DNA of 64,000 nt from an uncultured Massilia sp. (GCA_913777025.1 CAJYQM010000086.1:1-64000), one strand, 5' to 3'; counted from the first letter of the stretch, positions 26,912-38,135 are shown. Numbers and translations: made by a program. Notes: generated from the sequence alone by a model not told the origin.

Positions 26912-28755
26912 TGGAACAATTGCTGCCCTACTATGAGAGCGAACTCGGCTACCTGCGCCGCAACCTGCGCGATTTTGCCGAGCGCTATCCGAAGATCGCC
27001 GGCCGCCTGCTGATCAGCGGCGAAGTCTGCGAAGACCCGCACATCGAACGCATGATCGAATCGTTCGCGCTGCTCAACGGGCGCATCGCCAAGCGCCTCG
27101 ACGACGACTATCCGCAATTCACGGAAGCCCTGTTCGACGTGCTGTATCCGCACTACCTGCGGCCCTTTCCCTCCTGTTCGATCGCACGTTTCGACGGCAG
27201 TGGTGCCGCCAAGCAGCAGACCGGGGCCAGCGTGATCGCGCGCGGCACCCAGCTCAACACGCGGCCGGTGCGCGGCGCGGCCTGCACCTTCCGCACCGTG
27301 TATCCGGTCACGGTGGCGCCGCTGGCGCTCACGGGCGCCGGCTTTTCCGCCATCATCGACGCGCCGGAAGCGGTGCGTCTCCCGGCCGGCGCGTCGTCCA
27401 GCCTGAGCCTGACGATCGCCTGCACCGCCGAGCAGGGCGGCATCAAGGCGCTGGGCGTGCCCAGGCTGCGCGTGTTCATCGACGGCGAGCCCTCGTTTTG
27501 CGCGGCGCTGCGCGACGCCCTGTTCATGCGCAGCCTGGCGGCCTGGGCCGAAGCGGACGGCAAGGGCCGCTGGATCGCGCTGCCGGCGGTGCCGGTCCAC
27601 GCCGCCGGCTTTGGCGAAGACGAGGCACTGATCGATTTCCCGGCGCGCTCGCACGCCGCCTACCGCCTGCTGACCGAATACTTCTGCTTTCCCGAAAAAT
27701 TCAATTTCTTCGACATCGACCTGGAGGCGCTTGGCGCCGTGCTGCCCGCGGGCAGCCGCAGCATCACCCTGCATCTGGCGCTGGGCGGCCTGCGCGCCGA
27801 CTCGAACACCGCGCGCATGCTCGGCACCCTGTCCACCAACAACGTCCTGCTCGGCTGCACGCCGATCATCAACTTGTTCCGCCAGCGCGGCGAGCCGATC
27901 CGGCTGACGCATGCGACGGCCAGCTACCCGGTGCTGGCCGACGCGCGCCGCGCCTTCGCCTACGAGGTCTACACCATCGATTCGGTGCACCTGGTGCGCC
28001 AGACCCCGCAGGGCGAGACCATCGTGCAGTTCCGCCCCTTCTATTCGCTGCGCCACGCGCAGACGCCGGAGCAGCACGGCCATTACTGGGCCATGCGGCG
28101 CGACGAGACGCTGATCGACAAGAGCCCGGGCTTCGAGGCGCAGATTTCGATCGTCGACATCGACTTCGACCCGGCCGAGGTCGAAACCGATACGCTGAAC
28201 ATCGAGCTGACCTGCACCAACCGCGATTTGCCGACCCTGCTTCCCTATGGCCAGCTGGGCGGCGATTTGTTCCTGGAAGGCGGCTCGACCGTGAGTTCGA
28301 TCAACTTCTTGCGTAAACCATCGCCCTCCTGCCGCTTCGGCAGCGGCCATGGCACGCACTGGCGCCTGATCTCGCACCTGGCGCTGAACCATCTGTCCCT
28401 GGCCGACGGCGGCGTCGAGGCCTTCCGCGAAATGCTGGCGCTGTATGATCTGCCGCGCTCGCCGTCCTCGCAGCGCCAGATCGGCGGCATTGCCGCCATC
28501 GACCAGCGTCCCAGCAGCGCCTGGCTGTCCGGCAATCCCTTCACCTGCCTGGTGCGCGGGGTCGAGGTGCGGCTCGGCATCGACGAGGAAGCCTTCATCG
28601 GCAGCGGCATCCACGCGTTTGCCCACATCGTCGAGCGCTTCCTGGCCCTGTACGTGCACGCCAACAGTTTTACCAGGCTGGTGGTCGTCTCCCAGAAAAC
28701 CGGAGAGGAATTATGGACCTGCGCACCCCGAAGCGGCGATTCGAGCCTGCTGTAA
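26911..28755 (+). CDS. tssF: type VI secretion baseplate protein TssF
   Basis: A 614-residue baseplate wedge protein. The N-terminus MEQLLPYYESELGYLRRNLR and the following FAERYPKIAGRLLISGEVCE with DPHIERMIESFALLNGRIAK are textbook TssF, as is LYPHYLRPFPSC. It begins with a one-base overlap with tssE and ends by overlapping the start of tssG by 43 bases, so the three genes are translationally coupled. TssF forms a wedge complex with TssG, TssE and TssK. Confidence 0.95.
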   Translation: MEQLLPYYESELGYLRRNLRDFAERYPKIAGRLLISGEVCEDPHIERMIESFALLNGRIAKRLDDDYPQFTEALFDVLYPHYLRPFPSCSIARFDGSGAAKQQTGASVIARGTQLNTRPVRGAACTFRTVYPVTVAPLALTGAGFSAIIDAPEAVRLPAGASSSLSLTIACTAEQGGIKALGVPRLRVFIDGEPSFCAALRDALFMRSLAAWAEADGKGRWIALPAVPVHAAGFGEDEALIDFPARSHAAYRLLTEYFCFPEKFNFFDIDLEALGAVLPAGSRSITLHLALGGLRADSNTARMLGTLSTNNVLLGCTPIINLFRQRGEPIRLTHATASYPVLADARRAFAYEVYTIDSVHLVRQTPQGETIVQFRPFYSLRHAQTPEQHGHYWAMRRDETLIDKSPGFEAQISIVDIDFDPAEVETDTLNIELTCTNRDLPTLLPYGQLGGDLFLEGGSTVSSINFLRKPSPSCRFGSGHGTHWRLISHLALNHLSLADGGVEAFREMLALYDLPRSPSSQRQIGGIAAIDQRPSSAWLSGNPFTCLVRGVEVRLGIDEEAFIGSGIHAFAHIVERFLALYVHANSFTRLVVVSQKTGEELWTCAPRSGDSSLL

Positions 28756-29804
28756 TCGAACGCCTGTTCCAGGCGCCCTGGCGCTTCGAATTCTTCCAGG
28801 CGGTACGCATGCTCGAGCTCTGGCTCAAGCGCCGCGGCATGCCGCAGCCGAACCTGGTCGCCCACTTCCTGCGCTTCCAGAATTCGATCTCGCTCGGCTT
28901 TCCGCCCAGCCAGGTGGAAGCGATCGGCACCGAACCGCAGGCGCCGGCGCAGGACGCGCGCGCGCTCGCCGCGGCGCTGCAGGCAGGCACCTTGCGCTAC
29001 GTGCGGGTGACGCCGGCCTTCATGGGCTTGCTGGGCGGGACCGGCGTGCTGCCGGCGCATTACACCGAGCGCATCGCCGAGCACCAGGCGTATCAGCGGG
29101 ACGAAGGCGCCCGCGCGCTGCTGGACACGTTCTCGAACCGCTCGCTGGCGCTGTTCTATGCGGCCTGGCGCAAGTACAGGCTGGCCTTGCACTACCAGGT
29201 CGACGGGCGCGACGGCTTCCTGCCACTGCTGCTGAGCCTGGCCGGCCTGGGCAGTCCCGCGCTGCGCCGCCGTCTCGCCGGCCAGGCGGATGGGAGCGTG
29301 CTCGACGAATCGATCGGCTACTTCGCCGCCGCGCTCCGACACCGGCCGGCGTCCGCCGTGCAGCTGGCGCGCGTGCTGGCCGAGTATTTCGGGCAGCCGG
29401 TCCGGGCCGAGCAATTCGTCGGCGGCTGGTATGCCGTGCCGATGTCCCAGCAGACCGTGCTCGGCAGCTCGACCGCCGTGCTGGGCAGCAGCGCCATGGC
29501 CGGCGGCCGCGTCTGGCAGCGCGATTTGCGCCTGCGCCTGGTCGTCGGCCCGCTCGACCAGGCCGGCTTCGATGCCTTCCTGCCCGGCGGCACGGCGGCG
29601 CGCGCCCTGGCCAGCCTGGTGACGATGTTCACCGGCGTCACGCTGGAATACGATGTGGAACTGGTGCTGCGCGCGGCCGACGTGAAGGCCGTGGCGATGA
29701 CGCCCGGCCAGCGTACCGGCCGCCTGGGCTGGGATGCCTACCTGGTCGACGGACCGCAAAGCCAGGACCGCCAGGACGTGTACTACGGCATCCACATCGC
29801 ATGA
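28713..29804 (+). CDS. tssG: type VI secretion baseplate protein TssG
   Basis: A 363-residue baseplate wedge partner of TssF. The N-terminal LFQAPWRFEFFQAVRMLELW and RFQNSISLGFPPSQVEAI fit TssG, and the middle has TPAFMGLLGGTGVLPAHYTE. The C-terminal RTGRLGWDAYLVDG is also typical. It starts inside tssF. The next gene on the strand (tyrosinase) begins about 106 bases later and has its own leader, so it may or may not be on the same transcript. Confidence 0.95.
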   Translation: MDLRTPKRRFEPAVIERLFQAPWRFEFFQAVRMLELWLKRRGMPQPNLVAHFLRFQNSISLGFPPSQVEAIGTEPQAPAQDARALAAALQAGTLRYVRVTPAFMGLLGGTGVLPAHYTERIAEHQAYQRDEGARALLDTFSNRSLALFYAAWRKYRLALHYQVDGRDGFLPLLLSLAGLGSPALRRRLAGQADGSVLDESIGYFAAALRHRPASAVQLARVLAEYFGQPVRAEQFVGGWYAVPMSQQTVLGSSTAVLGSSAMAGGRVWQRDLRLRLVVGPLDQAGFDAFLPGGTAARALASLVTMFTGVTLEYDVELVLRAADVKAVAMTPGQRTGRLGWDAYLVDGPQSQDRQDVYYGIHIA

Positions 29805-29910
29805 GCTTGCGCGTGGCCAGAAGCGCCCTCATGCAGGCGGGCTAGGCTCAGGTATGCCCGTTGAATGCGCACCCGCCCCGGGTGCGGACGGGCGCCGACC
29901 GGAGCATCGT

Positions 29911-31608
29911 ATGAGCCACCTCAGGATCAAGAAGCCTCGCCCTGCATTCAATCCCTTGCGCCGTACCGCCCTGAAAACCGCCGGCCTCGCGCTGGGCGCC
30001 GGCATGCTGCCGCTGGCGCCGGCCATCGGCCAGCCCGCCACGGCCGCACGCTACAGGCGCTACAGCGTCTCGCGCTCCCGCATGGGCGCCCGGATGCTGG
30101 CAAGCTATGCGCGCGCCGTGCGTGCGATGCTGGCCCTGCCGCCCGAGGATCCTCGCAACTGGTACCGCCACGCGATGATCCATGCGATGGACTGCCCGCA
30201 CGGCAACTGGTGGCTGCTGCCCTGGCACCGCGGCTACCTCGGCTGGTTCGAACAGATCTGCCGCGAACTGAGCGGCGATCCGCAGTTCGCGCTGCCCTAC
30301 TGGGACTGGACCGCGGACCCGCAAGTCCCGGCCGGCCTGTTCGACGACGTGCTCGATCCGAACCACAGCGCCTACATCCCGACCGCCGCCGATTTCGAAA
30401 GCCGTTTCCGGAATGCGCTCGCCAATGCGCCCTACTGGACTTCGCCCGGCGGCACCTTCGAGTCGCGCTCCCAGTACGGACAATTGCTGGCGCGCGGCAT
30501 CCGCTTCGACGACGACCTGATGTTCGACATCACCACCGATCCTTCGGGGCGCCTGTTCTACGACCAGCCCGGCGCGCGCGGCATGCGGCGCGAGGAGCCC
30601 GGCTTCAACGCCGCCGCCCGCGATGCCGTGTCCGCGGCCACGATCCGCGCCGCGCTGGCGGCCCCGGACTTCATCACCTTCGCCAGCGCCAAGAGCGCGA
30701 ACCACGGCACCATGGCCGGCTTCAGCGTGCTGGAAGGGAAACCGCACAATGCGGTGCACCGCTGCGTCGGCTCGCGCGACTGCAACTACACCGAATCGCG
30801 CGGCTTCATGAACGACATGCTGTCCTCGGCCGACCCCATCTTCTACCTGCACCACGCCAACATCGACCGCCTGTGGGATGTCTGGACCCGGAAACAGATG
30901 CGTCTCGGCCTGCCCTGGCAGCCGAACGGCTTCGAACTGCGCACCGACCTGCCGGACGACCAGAAATCGCCCGAAGAAAGGAATACCGATTACTTCCGCT
31001 GGGCGCGCGAAGCGATGCTGTTCTTCGTCGACAGCAAGGGCGCGCCCGTCACCCGGACCCGGGGCGGCGACTACGAGTCGATGGCCGCCTTCGGCTACGA
31101 CTACGAGCCGGGCTCCGGCGAAGAGGTGATCGGCAAGGGACCCCTGCCGGCAACCCGGCGCGTGTACACGGGCAGGATCCTGAACCGCCTGGCGACCGGC
31201 ACCCAGCCGGGCCTGGCCTCGGTGCAAGTGCCGACGGCTACGCTCGACCAGGCCGGAAGCAACACCGGCCCGACGCTGGTGGCCAACATCACGCTGAATT
31301 TCGCCCACATGGGGCATGACCCCTGGGTCGTCATCCTGAACGGACCGGACGACCCGTCGGGGCTGGATGCCGACAGCCCCTTCTATCTCGCCACGATCGT
31401 GATGTTCGGCCACCACGGCGATTGCGGGGCGCTGTCGTATGCGATTCCGCTCGGGGACAAGCTGGCGCCGGGCAAGCCGGCACGGACCGCATCCACGGAT
31501 GGGGCGCTGCGCCTGCGCGTGCTGCCGCTGCATGCGGCGATGGGGCACCACGGGATGGGAGGAATGGATGGGGTGGAACTGCTGGCGGTGAATGTGGAAA
31601 GCTACTGA
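29911..31608 (+). CDS. tyrosinase family copper oxidase, probably Tat-exported
   Basis: A 565-residue type-3 copper protein that would oxidise phenols to quinones. The N-terminus PLRRTALKTAGLALGAGMLP looks like a twin-arginine signal. Copper site A is in HAMIHAMDCPHGNWWLLPWH; site B is in HNAVHRC and DPIFYLHHANIDRLW. A C-terminal region of about 230 residues after site B (VRELTDLP-like linker, then FFVDSKGAPV) recalls the DWL/KFDV tail of plant polyphenol oxidases and may cover the active site. ATG 29911 is preferred; upstream frame runs into tssG. A bidirectional terminator follows. Confidence 0.88.
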   Translation: MSHLRIKKPRPAFNPLRRTALKTAGLALGAGMLPLAPAIGQPATAARYRRYSVSRSRMGARMLASYARAVRAMLALPPEDPRNWYRHAMIHAMDCPHGNWWLLPWHRGYLGWFEQICRELSGDPQFALPYWDWTADPQVPAGLFDDVLDPNHSAYIPTAADFESRFRNALANAPYWTSPGGTFESRSQYGQLLARGIRFDDDLMFDITTDPSGRLFYDQPGARGMRREEPGFNAAARDAVSAATIRAALAAPDFITFASAKSANHGTMAGFSVLEGKPHNAVHRCVGSRDCNYTESRGFMNDMLSSADPIFYLHHANIDRLWDVWTRKQMRLGLPWQPNGFELRTDLPDDQKSPEERNTDYFRWAREAMLFFVDSKGAPVTRTRGGDYESMAAFGYDYEPGSGEEVIGKGPLPATRRVYTGRILNRLATGTQPGLASVQVPTATLDQAGSNTGPTLVANITLNFAHMGHDPWVVILNGPDDPSGLDADSPFYLATIVMFGHHGDCGALSYAIPLGDKLAPGKPARTASTDGALRLRVLPLHAAMGHHGMGGMDGVELLAVNVESY

Positions 31609-31638
31609 GCCGTCGATACGACAAGCAGTTGAAGCAAT

Positions 31639-31671
31639 AAAAAAGCCAGCCTCGGGGAGGCTGGCTTTTTT
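31639..31671. terminator. bidirectional intrinsic terminator
   Basis: The stem GCCAGCCTC (31645-31653) with GAGGCTGGC (31657-31665) is flanked by an A run on the left and a T run on the right. It can stop transcription from the tyrosinase gene and from the convergent icd gene. Confidence 0.92.
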
Positions 31672-31697
31672 GCGGGTCAAATCAGACCGCGGACTGC

Positions 31698-33932
<2,235 letters not shown>

Positions 33933-34059
33933 GCGCTTTTCCTTTTGGAATCCTGATACTCAAAAATCATGGCCTGCTAGCCAGACGACGATCCTAACCG
34001 ATCCAGGACCGCAAACATAGCCGGCACCGGAGGTCACACAGTCCTTGCTGCTTGGCCAG

Positions 34060-34073
34060 GTCTTATATAAGAC
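34060..34073. promoter_or_regulatory. 14-base palindrome upstream of icd
   Basis: GTCTTATATAAGAC is a perfect 14-base palindrome 128 bases before the icd start and 171 before the ATP-grasp gene. It looks like a dimeric-regulator operator, with icd the nearer gene. The regulator is unknown. Confidence 0.55.
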
Positions 34074-34126
34074 AGAAGACAGGCGCCATATTATGCACGA
34101 CCTTTCAGGCGGACACCACCTTTTCA

Positions 34127-34148
34127 GTAACCATTAACCGTTGGTTAC
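34127..34148. promoter_or_regulatory. inverted repeat upstream of ATP-grasp operon
   Basis: The arms GTAACCA (34127-34133) and TGGTTAC (34142-34148) form a dyad with an eight-base spacer. It sits about 45 bases before the sigma-54-like promoter, a plausible activator position. Confidence 0.45.
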
Positions 34149-34192
34149 GTAAAAACTTGCACCAGCAAGGTGCGTTTGTTTGTCCGTTTGCT

Positions 34193-34208
34193 TGGCACGT
34201 TTCTTGTT
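34193..34208 (+). promoter_or_regulatory. sigma-54-like promoter for ATP-grasp operon
   Basis: TGGCAC (34193-34198), five bases, then TTGTT (34204-34208) matches the -24/-12 consensus TGGCAC-N5-TTGCW except for the final GC step (GT here). Transcription would start about 25 bases before the first gene of the operon. Confidence 0.5.
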
Positions 34209-34243
34209 ACTTAGAAAACTGTCGATAACTCAGGAACAAGACC

Positions 34244-35662
34244 ATGGGCAGGTTTTTCAACGAGATGATGGCCGGCGGCGATGCCGGCGCGGTGCGCGAG
34301 CACTACCGCGAATTCGACGCCTGGCTGCAGCGCCAACCGCCCGAGCGCATCGAACGCAAGCGCGCCGAAGCCGACCTGACCTTCCGCCGCGTCGGCATCA
34401 CTTTTGCCGTGTATGGCGACGGCGCCGGCACCGAACGCCTGATCCCCTTCGACACCATCCCGCGCATCATCCCGGCCCACGAGTGGACCGCGCTGCAGGC
34501 CGGGCTCGTGCAGCGCGTAAAAGCGCTGAACATGTTCGTGCACGACATCTATCACGAGCAACACATCATCAAGGCCGGCATCATCCCGGCCCAGCAGATT
34601 GTCCAGAACGCCCAGTACCGCCCGGAGATGCAGGGGGTCAAAGTGGCTTCCGATATCTACGCCCACATCGCCGGTGTCGACATCGTGCGTGCCGGCGCGG
34701 GCGAGTTCTACGTGCTGGAAGACAACCTGCGCGTGCCCTCCGGCGTGTCCTACATGCTGGAAGACCGCAAGATGATGATGCGTCTGTTCCCGGAACTGTT
34801 CGCGCGCCACCGCATCGCGCCGGTCGAGCACTATCCGGACATGCTGCTCGAAAACCTGCGCTCGGTGGCGCCGACCGGCGTCAATGACCCGACCGTGGTC
34901 GTCATGACCCCGGGCATGTACAACTCGGCCTATTTCGAGCACGCCTTCCTGGCCCAGCAGATGGGCGTCGAGCTGGTCGAAGGGAAGGACTTGTTCGTCA
35001 ACGCCGACCAGGTGTGGATGCGTACCATCCGCGGCCCGAAGCGCGTGGACGTGATCTACCGCCGCCTGGACGACGATTTCCTCGATCCGCTCGCCTTCCG
35101 CGCCGATTCCACCCTCGGGGTGCCCGGCCTGCTGTCGGTCTACCGCGCGGGCAGGGTCACGCTGGCGAATGCGATCGGCACCGGCGTCGCCGACGACAAG
35201 TCGATCTACCCGTTCGTTCCCGACATGATCAAGTTCTACCTGTCCGAGCAACCGCTGCTGAACAACGTGCCGACCTGGCAATGCCGCAAGCCGGAAGACC
35301 TGGCCTACACGCTGGCCCACCTCGACGAGCTGGTGGTCAAGGAAGTGCACGGGGCAGGGGGCTACGGCATGCTGATCGGCCCGGCATCGAGCCGCCAGCA
35401 GATCGAGGATTTCCGGCGCCGTCTCATCGCCAAGCCGGACGGCTACATCGCCCAGCCGACGCTCTCTCTGTCGGCCTGCCCGACCTATGTGGAAAACGGC
35501 ATCGCGCCGCGTCACATCGACTTGCGGCCCTTCGTCTTGTCCGGCAAGACGATCTCGATGGTGCCGGGCGGCCTGACGCGGGTGGCGCTGCAGGAAGGCT
35601 CGCTGGTGGTGAACTCGTCGCAGGGCGGCGGCACCAAGGACACCTGGATACTGGAGCAATAA
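34244..35662 (+). CDS. circularly permuted type 2 ATP-grasp protein
   Basis: A 472-residue ATP-grasp enzyme of the circularly permuted class, predicted to form peptide-like amide bonds using ATP. Typical motifs are FDTIPRIIPAHEWTALQAGL, VKALNMFVHDIYHEQHII, EDNLRVPSGVSYMLEDRKMM and LRPFVLSGKTISMVPGGLTR. It starts an operon: its stop TAA overlaps the ATG of the alpha-E gene (TAATG). Families of this kind co-occur with alpha-E, transglutaminase-like and Anbu proteins. A sigma-54-like promoter precedes it. Confidence 0.92.
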   Translation: MGRFFNEMMAGGDAGAVREHYREFDAWLQRQPPERIERKRAEADLTFRRVGITFAVYGDGAGTERLIPFDTIPRIIPAHEWTALQAGLVQRVKALNMFVHDIYHEQHIIKAGIIPAQQIVQNAQYRPEMQGVKVASDIYAHIAGVDIVRAGAGEFYVLEDNLRVPSGVSYMLEDRKMMMRLFPELFARHRIAPVEHYPDMLLENLRSVAPTGVNDPTVVVMTPGMYNSAYFEHAFLAQQMGVELVEGKDLFVNADQVWMRTIRGPKRVDVIYRRLDDDFLDPLAFRADSTLGVPGLLSVYRAGRVTLANAIGTGVADDKSIYPFVPDMIKFYLSEQPLLNNVPTWQCRKPEDLAYTLAHLDELVVKEVHGAGGYGMLIGPASSRQQIEDFRRRLIAKPDGYIAQPTLSLSACPTYVENGIAPRHIDLRPFVLSGKTISMVPGGLTRVALQEGSLVVNSSQGGGTKDTWILEQ

Positions 35663-36603
35663 TGTTAAGCCGAACAGCAGACCATTTATATTGGATGGCG
35701 CGCTACACCGAGCGCGCCGAAAACACCGCGCGCATGCTCGACGTTGCGCTGCAGACCTCGATGCTGCCGCAATCGCAGGTCGATGCCGAGCGAGCCTGGC
35801 GCGCCATGCTCGGCATCTCTGAATTGCAGGCCGCCTTCGACGCCCGCTACGACACGCTGGATGCGAAAAACGTACTGGCCTTCATGGTCAGCGATCCGGC
35901 CAACCCGTCGTCGATCGTGTCCTGCCTGACGGCGGCGCGCGAGAATGCCCGCGCCGTGCGCGGCGTGCTCACCACCGAGGTCTGGGAAACGCAGAATGCC
36001 ACCTGGATCGAATTGCGCGAACGGGTCGCGCGCGACTGCGACCCCGGTGAATTCTTCGAATGGGTCAAGCACCGCTGCCACCTGTCGCGCGGCGTCACGC
36101 TGGGTACCATGCTGACCGACGAAGCGATGGTGTTCATCCGCCTCGGCACCTTCCTGGAACGGGCCGACAGCACGGCGCGCATCCTGGACGTGAAATACCA
36201 CGATGCCCAGGACAAAGTCCCCCACGAGATGATGACCCAGCGCGAGTTCTATTACTGGGCGGCGCTGCTGCGCTCGGTGGCCGGCTTCGAGATCTACCGC
36301 AAGGTGTACCGGGATTCGATCACGCCTGCACGCGTGGCCGAACTCCTGATGCTGCGCGCCGACATGCCGCGTTCGCTGCTGGCCTGCATGGAACAGGTCG
36401 TCACCAACCTCAAGATGGTGCGCAACGACGTGTCGATGGAAACGGAAAGGCTGGCCGGCAAGATGCATGCGGAACTGCAGTTCGCGCGTATCGAAGACAT
36501 CCTCGACGCGGGACTCGACCGCACCTTGGGCAAATTCATGGAGAACATTTACAAGTTGGGCAACGGCATCAGCCGCGACTTCCTGGTACCCCTGGGCGGA
36601 TGA
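35662..36603 (+). CDS. alpha-E domain protein
   Basis: A 313-residue, largely helical protein of the alpha-E family. The N-terminus MLSRTADHLYWMARYTERAE is diagnostic (the LYWxxRYxERAE pattern). Also typical are EMVFIRLGTFLERADSTARI-like (actual: AMVFIRLGTFLERADSTARI) and DMPRSLLACMEQV. It always travels with the circularly permuted ATP-grasp protein, here with a one-base overlap. The biochemical role is unknown; it may help the ligase act on peptide substrates. Confidence 0.92.
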   Translation: MLSRTADHLYWMARYTERAENTARMLDVALQTSMLPQSQVDAERAWRAMLGISELQAAFDARYDTLDAKNVLAFMVSDPANPSSIVSCLTAARENARAVRGVLTTEVWETQNATWIELRERVARDCDPGEFFEWVKHRCHLSRGVTLGTMLTDEAMVFIRLGTFLERADSTARILDVKYHDAQDKVPHEMMTQREFYYWAALLRSVAGFEIYRKVYRDSITPARVAELLMLRADMPRSLLACMEQVVTNLKMVRNDVSMETERLAGKMHAELQFARIEDILDAGLDRTLGKFMENIYKLGNGISRDFLVPLGG

Positions 36604-36774
36604 GATGCGGCGCCTGCCGCGCACATCTTCGGTGCGGCGGGTATCGCAGTGGTGCATCGATGAATCGGCCTCACTGTGCGTGAAATGCGACACGGCAAGG
36701 GTCGACAAGCGATGCCTCTCGAAGGCCTGAACATGCCCGTGTAAAATAAAATTTTCCGTTAAGAAAGCTCTGCC

Positions 36775-37656
36775 ATGACATACTGTGTAGGCATGCGCCT
36801 GGATGCCGGCCTGGTCTTCCTGGCAGATTCGCGCACCAATGCCGGCGTCGACCAGGTCAGCACCACCCGCAAGCTGAGCGTGTTCGAGAATCCGGGCGAC
36901 CGCATGATGGTCCTCATGACCGCCGGCAACCTGTCGATCTCGCAAGCCGTGCGCCAGGCGCTGTCGAACTACACCAGTGCCGATGGCATGACGATCTGGA
37001 ACGCGCCGAACATGTACGAAGCGGTGCGCGTGGTCGGCGATGTCGTGCGTGCCGTCCATAAAGGCGATGGCGGCAAGCTGGCCGAGTTCGGCGTCGATTT
37101 CAACATCAGCATGATCTTCGGCGGCCAGGTCAAGGGCGAACGCTGCCGCCTGTTCTACATCTACTCGGCCGGCAACTTCATCGAAGCGCACGATGAAAAC
37201 CCGTATTTCCAGATCGGCGAAGCGAAATATGGCAAGCCGATCATCGACCGCGTGGTCACGCCCCAGACCGCGCTCGACGATGCCGCCAAGTGCGCGCTGA
37301 TCTCGATGGATTCCACGCTGCGTTCGAACATCTCGGTCGGCCTGCCGCTCGACCTGCTGGTGTATGAAGAGGGCAAGCTGGCCGTCACGCGCTTCGTCAC
37401 CATCGACGAACAGAACCAGTATTTCCAGATGCTGCGCAACAGCTGGGGCCAGCAACTGAAGAGCATCTTCGAGAACATGGAACCGCCGGCCTGGGATGCG
37501 GCGCCCCAGGTCGCCGACAACGTGCTCTCGTCCAGCAACATGCACAGCAAGCCGGTGCGCATGCCGCTGCCGGCCGGGATCACGCCGGCGCCTGCCGTCC
37601 TGCCGCTGCAATCGCTGGCCGAGCAATCCGCAGCGTCCCCTCAGCACGGCAGCTGA
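36775..37656 (+). CDS. Anbu proteasome-type protease
   Basis: Anbu, the ancestral beta-subunit-like Ntn hydrolase, 293 residues. After Met removal the N-terminal Thr (MTYCVGMRLDAGLVFLADSR) would be the nucleophile, as in HslV/proteasome beta subunits. Further family motifs are ADSRTNAGVDQVSTTRKLSV and FNISMIFGGQV. The C-terminal about 50 residues are Pro/Ala/Ser-rich and probably disordered. It lies 171 bases after the alpha-E gene. The transglutaminase-like gene often found in between is absent. A TAAAATAAAAT stretch just upstream may be its own promoter. Confidence 0.92.
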   Translation: MTYCVGMRLDAGLVFLADSRTNAGVDQVSTTRKLSVFENPGDRMMVLMTAGNLSISQAVRQALSNYTSADGMTIWNAPNMYEAVRVVGDVVRAVHKGDGGKLAEFGVDFNISMIFGGQVKGERCRLFYIYSAGNFIEAHDENPYFQIGEAKYGKPIIDRVVTPQTALDDAAKCALISMDSTLRSNISVGLPLDLLVYEEGKLAVTRFVTIDEQNQYFQMLRNSWGQQLKSIFENMEPPAWDAAPQVADNVLSSSNMHSKPVRMPLPAGITPAPAVLPLQSLAEQSAASPQHGS

Positions 37657-37766
37657 AGCACGCCCTGCGACAATTCCTACAACCGTTCAGCGCTCGCGCC
37701 GATTGAAGCATGGGCGCAGAGGGCTACCATCGAGATCTACCTGTAATGCATGCAAAGGAGATCATA

Positions 37767-38135
37767 ATGGCTGGAAATCAACACAATGACTGGGGTCACA
37801 GCGACGTTGGGCAGAACAAGCGCGACAGCGAGGACAGCAGCGGCAGCACCTCGAGCGCCGGCATCAACACCAACTTCCAGCACGCCAATCCGGAAAGCAA
37901 TGTGAACCCGCCGGGCGCCCCGCAGAACAGCCATGGCAGCGCAACCGGTCCCTTGCCGGGCGGCGTGGAAGGCCAGTACCAGGCCAGCCAGAATGCGCAG
38001 GCCGGCATGGGGGCATCAGCCGCCGGCGGTAACCCGGGCACGACGATGGGCAATCCGGATGCTTCCGACAAGGGCATCCACGGCGCCGGGCCGGATGGCG
38101 GCGCGCCGGCGGGCAACGGCTCGCGCCAGGGTTAA
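37767..38135 (+). CDS. small disordered Gly/Asn/Ser-rich protein
   Basis: A 122-residue protein of low complexity: Gly, Asn, Ser, Ala, Pro and Gln dominate and there is no hydrophobic core. It starts MAGNQHNDWGHSDVGQNKRD and ends in GNGSRQG. AAAGGAGAT is ideally placed before ATG 37767. No family was recognised. It follows Anbu on the same strand, about 110 bases downstream. A role as substrate or partner of the ATP-grasp/Anbu system is possible but only inferred from position and composition. Its stop overlaps the stop of the convergent gene by about four bases. Confidence 0.7.
   Translation: MAGNQHNDWGHSDVGQNKRDSEDSSGSTSSAGINTNFQHANPESNVNPPGAPQNSHGSATGPLPGGVEGQYQASQNAQAGMGASAAGGNPGTTMGNPDASDKGIHGAGPDGGAPAGNGSRQG

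Noticed and set aside
36604..36774. Remnant of a transglutaminase-like gene between alpha-E and Anbu
   Set aside because: Only 171 bases are present and no frame shows the family's motifs; it looks like clean absence.
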